From Pseudomonadota bacterium (GTDB lineage Bacteria; Myxococcota_A; Polyangia; Polyangiales; Polyangiaceae): a stretch of 64,000 nucleotides of DNA. The position numbers and the translations under genes are program-made. The stretch covers positions 1 to 64,000 of the forward strand of contig JAEWRL010000251.1 of NCBI GenBank assembly GCA_023398955.1. Reading direction: 5' to 3'. Shown here piece by piece: positions 43,358 through 52,510 of the stretch. How positions within the stretch are numbered: position 1 is the first letter of the stretch; each line of letters opens with the position of its first letter. Under the pieces are notes generated by a model, which did not search any database, was not told where the DNA came from, and saw only the letters and a program-made list of their open reading frames with translations.

Positions 43358-43875
43358 CGGTCATCATCCTCGCTGCCGCTCAGCGGGGTGGTCGTCGCCA
43401 TTTGAGTCGCCCGTGGCCGGCCGCGGTTGGCTTCACCCCCTGGCTCGAGCGGTGCGCCTCGGCCCTCCCACACCACGGCATTGGGGGCGACCCGATCACC
43501 CCAGGAGAGCGGCCCGCTCTGGGCATCGCGCAGCAGCCACTCTGCCGCTTCGTCGATGGGGATTCGCGCGACCTTATCACGCTCCACCCAGCCCCAGGAC
43601 TGCAGGCGCTCGATGGCCTCGCGCTGGTGGTCGAGCCCCGCTCCCACGCGACGGATCAAGGAGCTCTCGATGCGCGCTGAACTCGTCATGGGTGCTCGGG
43701 CCGAGTCCGTCGTGTTCCTCCCGTGAGCCTCCCGACGCGCTTGAAGGACGAGCGCCATCACCGCCACGGCGGCCGTTCCGATCGCAATAACGATCCCACC
43801 TGCGAGCACGGCGGTCTTGCCGGAGACATCCTGCGCCTCCTGGCGCACTGCGGAGCGCCCTTCGCTCTCCGTCAT
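43354..43875 (-). CDS. Small single-helix membrane protein inside the act-cox operon
   Basis: A 173-residue protein with one helix near the N terminus (TAVLAGGIVIAIGTAAVAVMALVLQ). The soluble part has a recognisable element QREAIERLQSWGWVERDKVARIPIDEAAEWLL, which I have seen in style in small proteins next to ACIII or cox genes. No cofactor motif is present. It is tied by 4-nt overlaps to actF before and coxB after it, so it is very likely an assembly or structural accessory of one of the two complexes. Confidence 0.8.
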   Translation of the reverse strand: MTESEGRSAVRQEAQDVSGKTAVLAGGIVIAIGTAAVAVMALVLQARREAHGRNTTDSARAPMTSSARIESSLIRRVGAGLDHQREAIERLQSWGWVERDKVARIPIDEAAEWLLRDAQSGPLSWGDRVAPNAVVWEGRGAPLEPGGEANRGRPRATQMATTTPLSGSEDDDR

Positions 43876-45044
43876 GCTTGGCTCTCATAGTTAAGGCCAC
43901 GCTCGCGGAGGGGATCCTTCACGGGGACGGAATGAACATGCCTGCCACGGAGCTCCGCGAGCAATACGGTCGTGCTGGCGACCGCCGCCAAGGCAACCAC
44001 GTCCAGCCAGTGCACCATCGGCCCGCGTGGATGGAGAGCCGGGAGGACGAGGTAGTGAATGTCGACCGCATGCGCGAGAACGAGCCATGTGCTGATGAGC
44101 ACGAAGGTCTCCGGGTGCCTTTTGGCGGGCCTCGAGAGCAGCGCGAGGAAAGGGAGCGCGAACTGGACGACGAGGAGCGTGATGCCCTGCCATTCCCAGC
44201 CGTTGCGCCAGCGCCTAAGGTGCCACAGGTGTTCGACTGGGATGTTGGCGATCCACTGCTGCAGGAGATGGCACCAGGCCATGTATGCCCAGAAGATCAC
44301 GAGAGCGAGCTGGAGCCGGCCGACGGCATGATAGTGGTCGGCGTGGACCTCCTTGGGCACCCCGCCGCGCCCACGCACGAGGACCGTCATTACACCGAGC
44401 AGTCCGAGCGCTGCAAGGAGGCCGCCCGTGAAGATGTACACGCCGTACAGATTCGAGTACCAGGCGGGCTCGAGGGACATCAGCCAATCCCAAGCTGCCA
44501 GGCTGATCACGAGCCCCAATGCGACGAGCCCGCCGACCGCCAGCTTCACCATACTCCTCCGCTGGCGGGTAGCTTCTTGAGGTTCGCGTGCGCTGTCCTG
44601 CCGAACCGACTTGCGGTAGAGGAGCTCCGAGAAGAGCACGAATAGTCCCATGTAGGCGATGGACCGTGCCGTGAAGAAGGGAGAGTTCAGCCAGACGAGC
44701 TTCTTCTCGACGTGATGGCTCACCAGGGGAGAAAGGTCGTGCGGGTGGACCCAGGGATACAGTTCCTCTGCCAACACGAGCACCGGCGCGATGCCGAGTG
44801 CCAAGAACGGAAGCACCCCCACGACCCGCTCGCAGTGGCGGCGCAGGGGCACGAACCAGCCGGCGTTGCTGGCGTGGCCGATCATCAATAGGAAGAGCGT
44901 GCCCACCACGGTGCTGAGGACAGAGAAGAAGGCGAAAAGGTAAGAGAAAGCCGCCTGCTGGCGCTCCGTGACGAATCCAACGACCAGCGCGGCCGTCGAG
45001 AGGAGCGCGACCGCGATGAGGGCGAGACGCAGCGAACGGGTCAC
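43872..45044 (-). CDS. actF: Alternative complex III membrane subunit ActF
   Basis: A polytopic (about 10-helix) NrfD-like quinol-site subunit of alternative complex III, 390 residues. The family pattern is clear: FLLMIGHASNAGWFVPLRRHCERV, WVHPHDLSPLVSHHVEKKLVWLN, FFTARSIAYMG, and FWAYMAWCHLLQQWIANIPVEHLW. ACIII oxidises quinol and reduces cytochrome c in place of bc1. It follows actE with a 4-nt overlap. Confidence 0.92.
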   Translation of the reverse strand: MTRSLRLALIAVALLSTAALVVGFVTERQQAAFSYLFAFFSVLSTVVGTLFLLMIGHASNAGWFVPLRRHCERVVGVLPFLALGIAPVLVLAEELYPWVHPHDLSPLVSHHVEKKLVWLNSPFFTARSIAYMGLFVLFSELLYRKSVRQDSAREPQEATRQRRSMVKLAVGGLVALGLVISLAAWDWLMSLEPAWYSNLYGVYIFTGGLLAALGLLGVMTVLVRGRGGVPKEVHADHYHAVGRLQLALVIFWAYMAWCHLLQQWIANIPVEHLWHLRRWRNGWEWQGITLLVVQFALPFLALLSRPAKRHPETFVLISTWLVLAHAVDIHYLVLPALHPRGPMVHWLDVVALAAVASTTVLLAELRGRHVHSVPVKDPLRERGLNYESQA

Positions 45045-45691
45045 GGCAGCCTCCCCAGGGCTCGACCACGGAGGTCAGCTGGAAGCTCCGCCAGGGGTGC
45101 GTACTGGCTCCGCTGGAGCACCTTCACGTAGGCGATGACGGCCCATCGATCCACGACGTCCAATTTGGCGGCGTAGCTGGGCATGAACCCATATCCATGG
45201 GTGACGATGTGGAAGAGCCGGCCCGGGGGGAGCTGCCGCAGGCGCGCCTGGTGCAGCGACGGCGGTGGGCGCTGCATATTGCGCGTGACCATGGGGTTCC
45301 CGTACCCGGCCTTCCCGTGACAGGCCCCACAGAAGCGCTCGAAGCGGTCCCTTCCACGAGAAAGGAGCGCCCGCGACGGGCGAACCGGGAGGGTGGTCAC
45401 GAAGTAGCCATTGGCGACGCCGGTGAGGTACTGCGGATCATGGACCTCGGCATCGAAGGGGACGGTGCCCTCGGGTGGCCGCCGCATTGTCATGCGGTCT
45501 TGAAAGAAGTGGCTCTCCTCGTAAATGTCATAGCGCGGGACCTCGAGCATGCGGTTCAGGTCCGGATCTGGCCGCCTGAATGCCTCCTCGCCGTGGCATG
45601 CGACGGCAGCCAGCCCTGCGAAGGCGAGCGAACCCACCAGCCAGCCCTGCTGGAGCCGGTCAGTGAAGTGGGCCAACCCCGGGCCAGTCAT
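45041..45691 (-). CDS. actE: Alternative complex III monohaem cytochrome c, ActE
   Basis: A 216-residue cytochrome c with one CGACH site and a late Met candidate (YGFMPSYAAKL). A likely lipobox (LAAVAC) follows a short hydrophobic stretch, so it is probably anchored by lipid on the periplasmic side. DIYEESHFFQDRMTMRRPPEGTVPF is the usual ActE N-terminal element. It hands electrons from ACIII to the oxidase. Overlaps of 4 nt join it to actD and actF. Confidence 0.92.
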   Translation of the reverse strand: MTGPGLAHFTDRLQQGWLVGSLAFAGLAAVACHGEEAFRRPDPDLNRMLEVPRYDIYEESHFFQDRMTMRRPPEGTVPFDAEVHDPQYLTGVANGYFVTTLPVRPSRALLSRGRDRFERFCGACHGKAGYGNPMVTRNMQRPPPSLHQARLRQLPPGRLFHIVTHGYGFMPSYAAKLDVVDRWAVIAYVKVLQRSQYAPLAELPADLRGRALGRLP

Positions 45692-46248
45692 GCCGCAGGT
45701 TCTCCCTGTGGTTGCGCCGGACTCTTACCGTCGAGATTGCAAACCATCAGGGCGCCTGCCCCGTGTAGGGCAGCTCGAGCCTCGTCGCTCTTCGCCCCAG
45801 GCTCGGCGTCTGCGACCTCGAGAAGGAAACGGTCCACGGAGACCAGGCGGAAGCTCTCCAGTTCATCAATCGGATGATAGAGCCGCGGCAACCCACTGAG
45901 CAGCAAGGCGCCGAAGAAGGCTGCGCATCCCGCGAAGAGGATGAGGGTCTCGAAGGTGATGGGAACGAACGCCAGCACCGCGTGATCGGGCCTGCCGCCA
46001 ACATTGAGTGGGTAATCGTGGACGTTCGTGTACCAAAGCACGAAGTAAGCTGTGCATGCTCCTACGATTCCAGCGGCGAAGACCAGCCACGGTAGAGGAG
46101 AGCGCCGGATCCGGAGCGCCTCCTCGATCTCCTTGACGGGGTAGGGCATGTAGACCTCCATTCGCTTGATGCCCTGGGTGCGGAGGACGCCGATGGCGTT
46201 TGCACAAGCACGCGGCTCGTCGAATTCAGCTATCAACGTGTGTTGCAT
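45688..46248 (-). CDS. actD: Alternative complex III subunit ActD (DUF3341)
   Basis: A 186-residue protein with two membrane helices (PWLVFAAGIVGACTAYFVLWY and FETLILFAGCAAFFGALLL). The N-terminal cytosolic part (LIAEFDEPRACANAIGVLRTQGIKRMEVYMPYPV) is the DUF3341 hallmark. It has a structural role in ACIII. The ATG at 46248 lies within actC (16-nt overlap); the frame extends upstream but is not homologous. Confidence 0.92.
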   Translation of the reverse strand: MQHTLIAEFDEPRACANAIGVLRTQGIKRMEVYMPYPVKEIEEALRIRRSPLPWLVFAAGIVGACTAYFVLWYTNVHDYPLNVGGRPDHAVLAFVPITFETLILFAGCAAFFGALLLSGLPRLYHPIDELESFRLVSVDRFLLEVADAEPGAKSDEARAALHGAGALMVCNLDGKSPAQPQGEPAA

Positions 46249-47612
46249 GGGGGAGCACCCTCGTGGTGGCGGTCGTGCGACAGCTCTCGATTCACCTCCT
46301 TCGTTTCTTGGATGGGGATGAACGGGACGAACCGAAGCATGAGTAGAAAGAGGAGAAAGAAGAAGCAGATGGACCCGCCCAGGATCGCGGCGTCGACGAG
46401 GGTCGGACTGTACATGTCCCAACTCGATGGCAGAAAGTCGCGGTGCTGGGCCGTGACCACCAGCATGAAGCGCTCCATCCACATCCCGAGCTGTACGAAG
46501 CATGCGACCGCGAACAGGGCCCAAGGGCTGTTACGTACACGCCGGAACCAGAGGGGTTGGACGGCAACGACATTGCAGAAGATTGTCACCCAGAACGCCC
46601 ATGCGAAGGGACCCGTCGGGCGCACGTGGAAGACCATGTAGCGATCGTAGTCGTCGCCGCTGTACCAGGCGATGCAGTGCTCGGCGACGTAGCTGTAGGT
46701 GACGATCATGCCCGTGAGGAGGATCATCTTTGCCATCAGGTCGAGGTGACGAGTGGTGATCACGTACTCGAGCCGGTAGAGCTTGCGAATCGGCACCGCG
46801 AGCTGGACGACCATCGCGAATCCGCTGAAGATGGCCCCTGCCACGAAGTAGGGCGGAAAGAGGATGGAATGCCAGCCAGGTAACATGGCGATAGCGAAAT
46901 CGAGTGAAACGATGCTGTGCACCGACAGGACGAGGGGAGTCGCCAAGCCGGCCAGCATGAGCTGGGCCGATTTTTGGTGGCGCCACTGGCGGGAGGTCCC
47001 ACGCCAGCCAAGCGCCAAGAGTCCGTAGATGCGGCGCCGATGCCTGCCCTGGATCTGGTCGCGCACCACGGCGAAGTCAGGGATAGCACCCAGGTACCAG
47101 AAGAGGAGAGAGAGGAGGCTGTACGTCGTGACGGCGGCTACATCCCACGGTAGGGTGCTCATGAACTGAGGCCAGACGTCCATCGTGGACGGATAGGGGA
47201 CGAGCCAGTAGAAGAACCATGGGCGCCCAAGGTGTAGGATTGGCATGAGCCCGGCTTGAACCAGGGCGAATAGCGTCATCCCCTCTGCAAGGCGATTCAA
47301 CGAGGTGCGCCACTTCTGCTCCAGTAGCAACAAAACGGCGCTGATGAAGGTCCCCGCGTGGCCTATCCCAATCCACCAGACGAAGTTCGTGATGGCGAAG
47401 GCCCATGCGACCGGAATGTTGTTGCCCCAGGTTCCGATGCCCGTGACGAAGGTGTAGCCGACCGCCAGGAAGAGCACGCCGGTCCCGAGGGCGCACACGA
47501 GCAGCAGCGCCGTGAAGCGACGGCTCTTGTGGAACATGACCCCGTAGAGTCGATCCGTCAGGGCGCGGTCGGTGAAGGGCCCGCCCAAGAGCTGCGTCTC
47601 CGCGGCGGTCAC
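46233..47612 (-). CDS. actC: Alternative complex III membrane subunit ActC (NrfD-like)
   Basis: A 459-residue polytopic NrfD-family protein, the second membrane quinol-interacting subunit of ACIII. GIGTWGNNIPVAWAFAITNFVWWIGIGHAGTFISAVLLL, LGRPWFFYWLVPYPSTM and SVHSIVSLDFAIAMLPGWHSILFPPYFVAGAIFSG are characteristic. It starts at a GTG (47612) overlapping the actB stop (GTGA). Earlier in-frame codons lack homology. Confidence 0.94.
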   Translation of the reverse strand: MTAAETQLLGGPFTDRALTDRLYGVMFHKSRRFTALLLVCALGTGVLFLAVGYTFVTGIGTWGNNIPVAWAFAITNFVWWIGIGHAGTFISAVLLLLEQKWRTSLNRLAEGMTLFALVQAGLMPILHLGRPWFFYWLVPYPSTMDVWPQFMSTLPWDVAAVTTYSLLSLLFWYLGAIPDFAVVRDQIQGRHRRRIYGLLALGWRGTSRQWRHQKSAQLMLAGLATPLVLSVHSIVSLDFAIAMLPGWHSILFPPYFVAGAIFSGFAMVVQLAVPIRKLYRLEYVITTRHLDLMAKMILLTGMIVTYSYVAEHCIAWYSGDDYDRYMVFHVRPTGPFAWAFWVTIFCNVVAVQPLWFRRVRNSPWALFAVACFVQLGMWMERFMLVVTAQHRDFLPSSWDMYSPTLVDAAILGGSICFFFLLFLLMLRFVPFIPIQETKEVNRELSHDRHHEGAPPCNTR

Positions 47613-50536
47613 GAGGGTACCTCCTCGTTCTGATTGTCGATGCGGGCGAGATAACGAGTTCGCGGCTGAGTACCGAGATCGTTTAGGACCCCATAGGTGC
47701 GCAGGTTTCGGTGTTCCTGGGAGACCCGCGAATCTGCATCCGAGACCATGCCAAATACGATGGCGTTGGTCGGGCATACTTGCTCACATGCCGTCTGAAC
47801 GTCACCGTCCCGGACGGGGCGGTGCTCGAGCTTTGCATCGATCTGAGTCCTACGGATGCGCTGCACACAGTAGGTGCACTTCTCCATGACTCCTCGCGCC
47901 CGGACCGTCACGTCTGGGTTGTAGGCCAGCTTTTTGATCTCGGGTGGATCCTGGTTCCAATCATAGTAGTTGAATCTGCGGACCTTGTAAGGGCAATTGT
48001 TCGAGCAGAAGCGGGTCCCGACGCATCGATTGTAGACCATCTCATTCAGCCCGTCCTTGCTATGCACTGTGGCGTTGACCGGGCAGACGTACTCGCATGG
48101 TGCCTTCTCGCAGTGTTGACAGAGCATGGGCTGGGATACCCTCTTTGGTGCGTGCTCCGGGCCTTCGATATAGGTGTCGATGCGTAGCCAATGCATCTCA
48201 CGGCCCATCCCGACCATCGATTTGCCGACGGAGGGGATGTTGTTCTCCGCCTGACACGCCACCACGCAGGCAGAGCATCCGGTGCAGCGGTTCAGATCGA
48301 TCGCCATTCCCCACTGCGGATGGTCCCCACTCCGCGGCGAAAGCAGAGTGGGTGGGGTTTCGTCCAGGCGCTCGGCGAAAAGGGGCTCCCTCTGCCATTC
48401 CTGCTGGGTCTTGTGCAGGACGAGCTCGCGTCCGTGCATGCTCTTCTCCTCTTGCGTCGTGACGAGGCGATAGGTGTCGCCGGTGCGGCGGACCGCGACA
48501 TCCAGGATAGTCCACGGGTGTTCCCTTTGCCGGAGGGGGCCCACGTCCGTGCCGACCCCTCGCGCGACCGATTCCGCGCCCTGTCTGCCCCAGCCGAACC
48601 AGATCGCAATCGCATCGTGAGCCTGGCCGGGAGACACGAGGACGGGCACGCGGATGGCACGATCCCCTTTGGCGATCTCGACGACGTCGCCGCGGGTGAG
48701 CCCGAGCCGTCGCGCCGTGGCGGGCGCGACGAGCGCTGCATTGTCCCACACGAGCTTGGAGATCGGTTCTGGTAGCTCCAGGAGCCAGGGGTTGTTCGCT
48801 AGGCGCCCATCCTCGAGCCGCGGATCGGGAATGATGTCGAGCTCGATGGTGCCTTCCCGCGTCGAGGCGTCGAGGTCCGTGACGAGGTCGGCAAGTGCGG
48901 AGTAGTCGGCGCTGGCGCGCGTTCGAGGAGGCCTTCCTGGCTCGAGGATGCCGCGTCGGAGCGCGTCCACGAAGCTGACGTCCGCGTCCGGCGAAGCGCC
49001 TTGGCCGTCGAAGGCGTCTTCACAGTGTCGTCTCAGCAACGCCCGCCCCGACAGCTGGGGCATGCCTGCCAACACCGCGAGGACCTCCTCGACGCTCTTG
49101 CCGCCGTAGAGCGGCCGGATCAGCGGCTGTCGCATGGATATGGTGCCGTCGTACCCACGCTCGTTGCCCCAAGACTCGAGGAAGTGCGCTTCATGGAGGA
49201 ACCAAGTCGCCGAAGGGGCCGTCTCGTTCTCGTGGAGGGAGAGATAGACGCGGGCCCTGGCTTGGGACAGGCGCCTCGCGAAATCGCAGTCTCGGGGCAG
49301 CGTGTAGGCAGGGTTGCCGCCCAAGACGAAGGCCGTCTGAATCTCGCCGGTGTCGAGCCCTTCGAGGAAGGGGGCAACATCGTAGGCATCAGTGCCGGCG
49401 CGTAGCAGGGTGGACGGCGCGTACTCGACGGTGGTTCCGACGTTGCCCAAGAGGTCGTTGAGAGCAATCGTCGCAGCGTGGACGAGCACACTCTGGTGGT
49501 CGCCCGCAATGATGATGGACCGTCCTCGGTGTGAGGCAAGATCCTTGCCGAGTGCCCGCACCCAGGAGCGCTCGTGAGCGTTCAAGGCGTCCCAGACGGT
49601 TCTCGATCGGGGGAGGAGACCCGTGGGGAGCGCGGCGGGCCCGTCGCTGGCGACCACGTGCAGCAACGCGACAGCGATGCGGTCCACCTTACTGGCAGGA
49701 ACGGCAAGACGATGATCGGCGGTGGCGCCGGTCACGCTGACGGCGCTCTCGACGGTGTAGAGGCGGTTCAGCTTACCGTCCGGGGTCTCGATGTGCTTCG
49801 CCTTGGCGAAGTCATGCGCCCAGCGGACGCTCATGGGCATGGCGGCGAGGAAGTTCGCGTCCAGGGCGAGGACGACGTCCGCCTTGTCGAACTGATAATG
49901 TGGGTCGAGTGCCTGTCCCAGGATTCGCTCGGAAGCAAGCCATCGCGAGCGCGGAGCCAGACTAGGATCGAAGTACACCTCGAGCTCTGGTCGCACCGTG
50001 GTGAGGCGCTCCAGGAGCCAATTCACGAGGGGCGAAGCCGTGGGCCGGAGCATCAGGAGCTCACGTCCTCGGCGTTCAGGCTTACTGGTACGCGCGGCGG
50101 CCCCGCCTGCGAACGCTTCTACGAAGGCCGAGAAGGGTATCGTACTCGAGCCGCCCCAGCTCGCCTTCGCCCGATCCGGATCATAGAGGGTGAGTACCTC
50201 GGCTTGCTCTTGGATGAGAGTCTTCCCAAAGCTGGCGGGGTGATGCGGGTGGCCTTCAATCTTCGTGGGGCGACCGGTGTGGCTAGCGACGAGTAGACCC
50301 ATCCCGTAGCCTTGCCGGCTAGTGGAGGTGGCATAGTACTGCGTCCTTCCTGGGATGACCTCGGGCGGGCGGTCCACGTAGGGAATGATCTGCTCCTGAG
50401 GTGCCTTGTTGCACGCCTCCAGCCCCGCCGCGACAGCCGCCGTGCCGAGGGTACCGAGGAAGCGGCGCCGCGACAGTTGGGAGGTGGGTACGACGTCGGC
50501 GCTGGCAGACGGCCCGGGGACTCCGTCTCTACTCAT
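47609..50536 (-). CDS. actB: Alternative complex III large iron-sulfur subunit ActB
   Basis: A 975-residue periplasmic protein. A Tat signal (SRRRFLG at 22-28) exports it folded. The N-terminal part (about 60-730) is molybdopterin-oxidoreductase-like; ActB proteins are known to have lost the Mo cofactor. The C-terminal ferredoxin-like part (from about 745) has four Cys clusters: CTGCSACVVAC, CQHCEKAPCEYVC, CVGTRFCSNNC and CTYCVQRI with CEQVCP. These carry electrons within the complex. The ATG at 50536 overlaps the actA stop (ATGA). Confidence 0.95.
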   Translation of the reverse strand: MSRDGVPGPSASADVVPTSQLSRRRFLGTLGTAAVAAGLEACNKAPQEQIIPYVDRPPEVIPGRTQYYATSTSRQGYGMGLLVASHTGRPTKIEGHPHHPASFGKTLIQEQAEVLTLYDPDRAKASWGGSSTIPFSAFVEAFAGGAAARTSKPERRGRELLMLRPTASPLVNWLLERLTTVRPELEVYFDPSLAPRSRWLASERILGQALDPHYQFDKADVVLALDANFLAAMPMSVRWAHDFAKAKHIETPDGKLNRLYTVESAVSVTGATADHRLAVPASKVDRIAVALLHVVASDGPAALPTGLLPRSRTVWDALNAHERSWVRALGKDLASHRGRSIIIAGDHQSVLVHAATIALNDLLGNVGTTVEYAPSTLLRAGTDAYDVAPFLEGLDTGEIQTAFVLGGNPAYTLPRDCDFARRLSQARARVYLSLHENETAPSATWFLHEAHFLESWGNERGYDGTISMRQPLIRPLYGGKSVEEVLAVLAGMPQLSGRALLRRHCEDAFDGQGASPDADVSFVDALRRGILEPGRPPRTRASADYSALADLVTDLDASTREGTIELDIIPDPRLEDGRLANNPWLLELPEPISKLVWDNAALVAPATARRLGLTRGDVVEIAKGDRAIRVPVLVSPGQAHDAIAIWFGWGRQGAESVARGVGTDVGPLRQREHPWTILDVAVRRTGDTYRLVTTQEEKSMHGRELVLHKTQQEWQREPLFAERLDETPPTLLSPRSGDHPQWGMAIDLNRCTGCSACVVACQAENNIPSVGKSMVGMGREMHWLRIDTYIEGPEHAPKRVSQPMLCQHCEKAPCEYVCPVNATVHSKDGLNEMVYNRCVGTRFCSNNCPYKVRRFNYYDWNQDPPEIKKLAYNPDVTVRARGVMEKCTYCVQRIRRTQIDAKLEHRPVRDGDVQTACEQVCPTNAIVFGMVSDADSRVSQEHRNLRTYGVLNDLGTQPRTRYLARIDNQNEEVPS

Positions 50537-51210
50537 CGATGGCACCCCGTGCAATGGGTGGGTGGCTGAATACTCAGCTGCTCGCGTAGCCTCTTCCCCA
50601 TCGTTCGCTGCGGTTCTGAAGGAACGTAACCCATCTCGGTGACGAGCTCCGGGGGGCGTAGATAGCGCTCCGGGTCGCGGTGGCAGTCCAGGCACCACCC
50701 CATGTGAAGCGTTTCCGTTTTGGCGACAGCGCCCATTAGGTCCACTCTCCCGTGGCAAGTCTCGCACCCGACCCCTCGAGTAACGTGCGCGCCGTGGCTG
50801 AAGTACACGAAGTCGGGGAGATCATGCACCCGCTGCCAAGCAATGGGTTCGTTTCTATAGTAGCTGCGCCGGACCGGTTCGAGCTGGGGGCTGTCCTTCC
50901 AGATCTGCGCGTGACAACCCATACAGGTCGCAGTGTCCGGCATGCCCGCAGAGGGGGAACGGTCGCTGTCGTAGTGGCAGTACTGGCAGTCGATTCCATC
51001 GTCGCGGACGTGATGGCGGTGGTCGAACTGTATCGGTTGATCGCGGGCATTCCCGATATCCGTGTGCAACGGACTGCGCACCCAAGCCATGAGCAGCGCT
51101 GGGGACCCGATAATGACGATGACAGCGAGGAGCAGTGCGACTCGGAAGAGGCTATCCGCACGCGCTGTGAACGGTGCCGGAGAACCTCCGTGCTCGTGTT
51201 CCTCCGACAA
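50533..51210 (-). CDS. actA: Alternative complex III pentahaem cytochrome c, ActA
   Basis: A membrane-anchored multihaem cytochrome of 225 residues. One N-terminal helix (FRVALLLAVIVIIGSPALLMAWV) is followed by five CxxCH sites: CQYCH, CMGCH, CETCH, CLDCH and CTGCH, the standard ActA number, with conserved FDHRHHV and FSHGAHV His elements. It is the first gene of the operon. The start in this frame appears to be a TTG (51210) overlapping an AGG-rich stretch; a nearby ATG lies in another frame. Confidence 0.93.
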   Translation of the reverse strand: MSEEHEHGGSPAPFTARADSLFRVALLLAVIVIIGSPALLMAWVRSPLHTDIGNARDQPIQFDHRHHVRDDGIDCQYCHYDSDRSPSAGMPDTATCMGCHAQIWKDSPQLEPVRRSYYRNEPIAWQRVHDLPDFVYFSHGAHVTRGVGCETCHGRVDLMGAVAKTETLHMGWCLDCHRDPERYLRPPELVTEMGYVPSEPQRTMGKRLREQLSIQPPTHCTGCHR

Positions 51211-51618
51211 GGCATCACCGTGCGACGGTTGAGGTGGATGTGCCGGACCTCGCCGAAAGCCGCCGAGCGGCGGGACTTGAACGGTCTCTCTCTGTGTTTC
51301 GATGCGCTTTCGCGTGGCTGCGAGGCTCGCTGCTTGGAGGCGCCATTGCCACCGGCCCTATGCGAATTCCGTGCGCATGCCTTTCAAGGCCTACCTTCGG
51401 CGCCGAGGCCGCCGCGCGGGAGGCCACTCGCGCTGCGGACAACTGCCTTGGTGGGTGCGGTGCGTGTGTGTCATTTGGCAACGAAGCGGGCCTGCGGTGC
51501 GGCGAGCTGCCCCGCGGTCGCGTTCATGACGCGCGGTCGGCGGGCCGCAGAGGCAGCCGCGGGTCCGGGGAACGCTCCGCGTGCGCCGCACCCCCGCAGG
51601 CGGTAGCCTGGCTCGGCG
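51211..51618. other. Divergent intergenic region, probable act-cox promoter
   Basis: About 400 nt between the act-cox operon (minus) and the NeuD-type gene (plus). ORFs here are Arg/Ala-rich shadows. It must hold the operon promoter, but I find no clear -35/-10 pair. A GCCGCCGAGCGGCGG dyad near 51260-51275 is the only structure noticed. Confidence 0.4.
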
Positions 51619-52257
51619 ATGGGCAGGCAGCTTCTGATCTGGGGTGCAGGGGGCCACGCCAAGGTGGTCAGTGAGATCGCGCACGCCACGGGATGGGAGG
51701 TGTACGGCTACGTCGACAGCGATAGTCGTCGCGTTGGGGAGCTCGTGAAACCTGGGGGCGCAGCCATCCTCTATGACAGCGCCGCTCTCTTTCGAATCCT
51801 GGAGCGGAAGAGGCGTCCATTCGCCGCTGTCAGCCTCGCCTTTGGAGACAACGACGCGCGGCTCCAGGCTGCAGAGCGGCTGAGGGGAGAGATCGACCTT
51901 CCAGCGCTGGTGCACCCCTCTGCGGTGCTGAGTCCTTCGTGCAGCATCGGCGCGGGCAGCGTCGTCATGCCGCGCGTGGTGGTGAATGCCCAGGCGCGGG
52001 TCGGAGTGGCGGCCATCCTGAACACTGGCTGCATCGTCGAGCACGACTGCCTCGTCGGGGATGGCGTCCATGTCTCTCCGCACGCGACGCTCGCTGGTGC
52101 CGTGACCGTCGGAGCGTGCAGCTGGATCGGCGCTGGCGCCACCGTCATCCAGGGCATCACCATCGGCAGCTCGACGACCGTGGGGGCGGGTGCCGTGGTG
52201 ATCCGCGACGCTGGCGACAACCTCACGCTTGTTGGCTCTCCCGCGCGGCCCGTCTAG
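51619..52257 (+). CDS. NeuD/PglD-like sugar O/N-acyltransferase
   Basis: A 212-residue acyltransferase. The N-terminal Rossmann-like part (LLIWGAGGHAKVVSEIAHATGW) binds the sugar nucleotide. The C-terminal left-handed beta helix shows hexapeptide repeats (VLSPSCSIGAGSVVMPRVVVN, CIVEHDCLVGDGVHVSPHATLAG) and the catalytic-type His in EHD. The family acetylates nucleotide-linked amino sugars or sialic acids for surface glycans. It is isolated here, so the substrate is unknown. Confidence 0.88.
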   Translation: MGRQLLIWGAGGHAKVVSEIAHATGWEVYGYVDSDSRRVGELVKPGGAAILYDSAALFRILERKRRPFAAVSLAFGDNDARLQAAERLRGEIDLPALVHPSAVLSPSCSIGAGSVVMPRVVVNAQARVGVAAILNTGCIVEHDCLVGDGVHVSPHATLAGAVTVGACSWIGAGATVIQGITIGSSTTVGAGAVVIRDAGDNLTLVGSPARPV

Positions 52258-52510
52258 ACCTAGGTTTCGCTCATGGGGGGGGCTCGCTGGCTCTCACGGG
52301 TTCATGCCCGCGTGTCCATGCTCACCCGCAGCGTTGGCATCAACGAGCAGTCGAAGCTGCTCGGGCATCGGGTAGACCACCTTCGGGCCCCGCTTCATGT
52401 CATCGAAGTGCTGTCACAGCTCCCAGTCGAAACCGAGCCTCCTAAGGAACCGCCCGAACCCCACTAGACCTCCGACTCCTGTGCGCGAGCGCGATGGTCG
52501 GGGCCCGGTT

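Noticed and set aside
52273..52467. Small plus-strand ORF after the NeuD-type gene
   Set aside because: No ribosome-binding site, no recognised family, and a Pro/Glu-rich end; too weak to call a gene.
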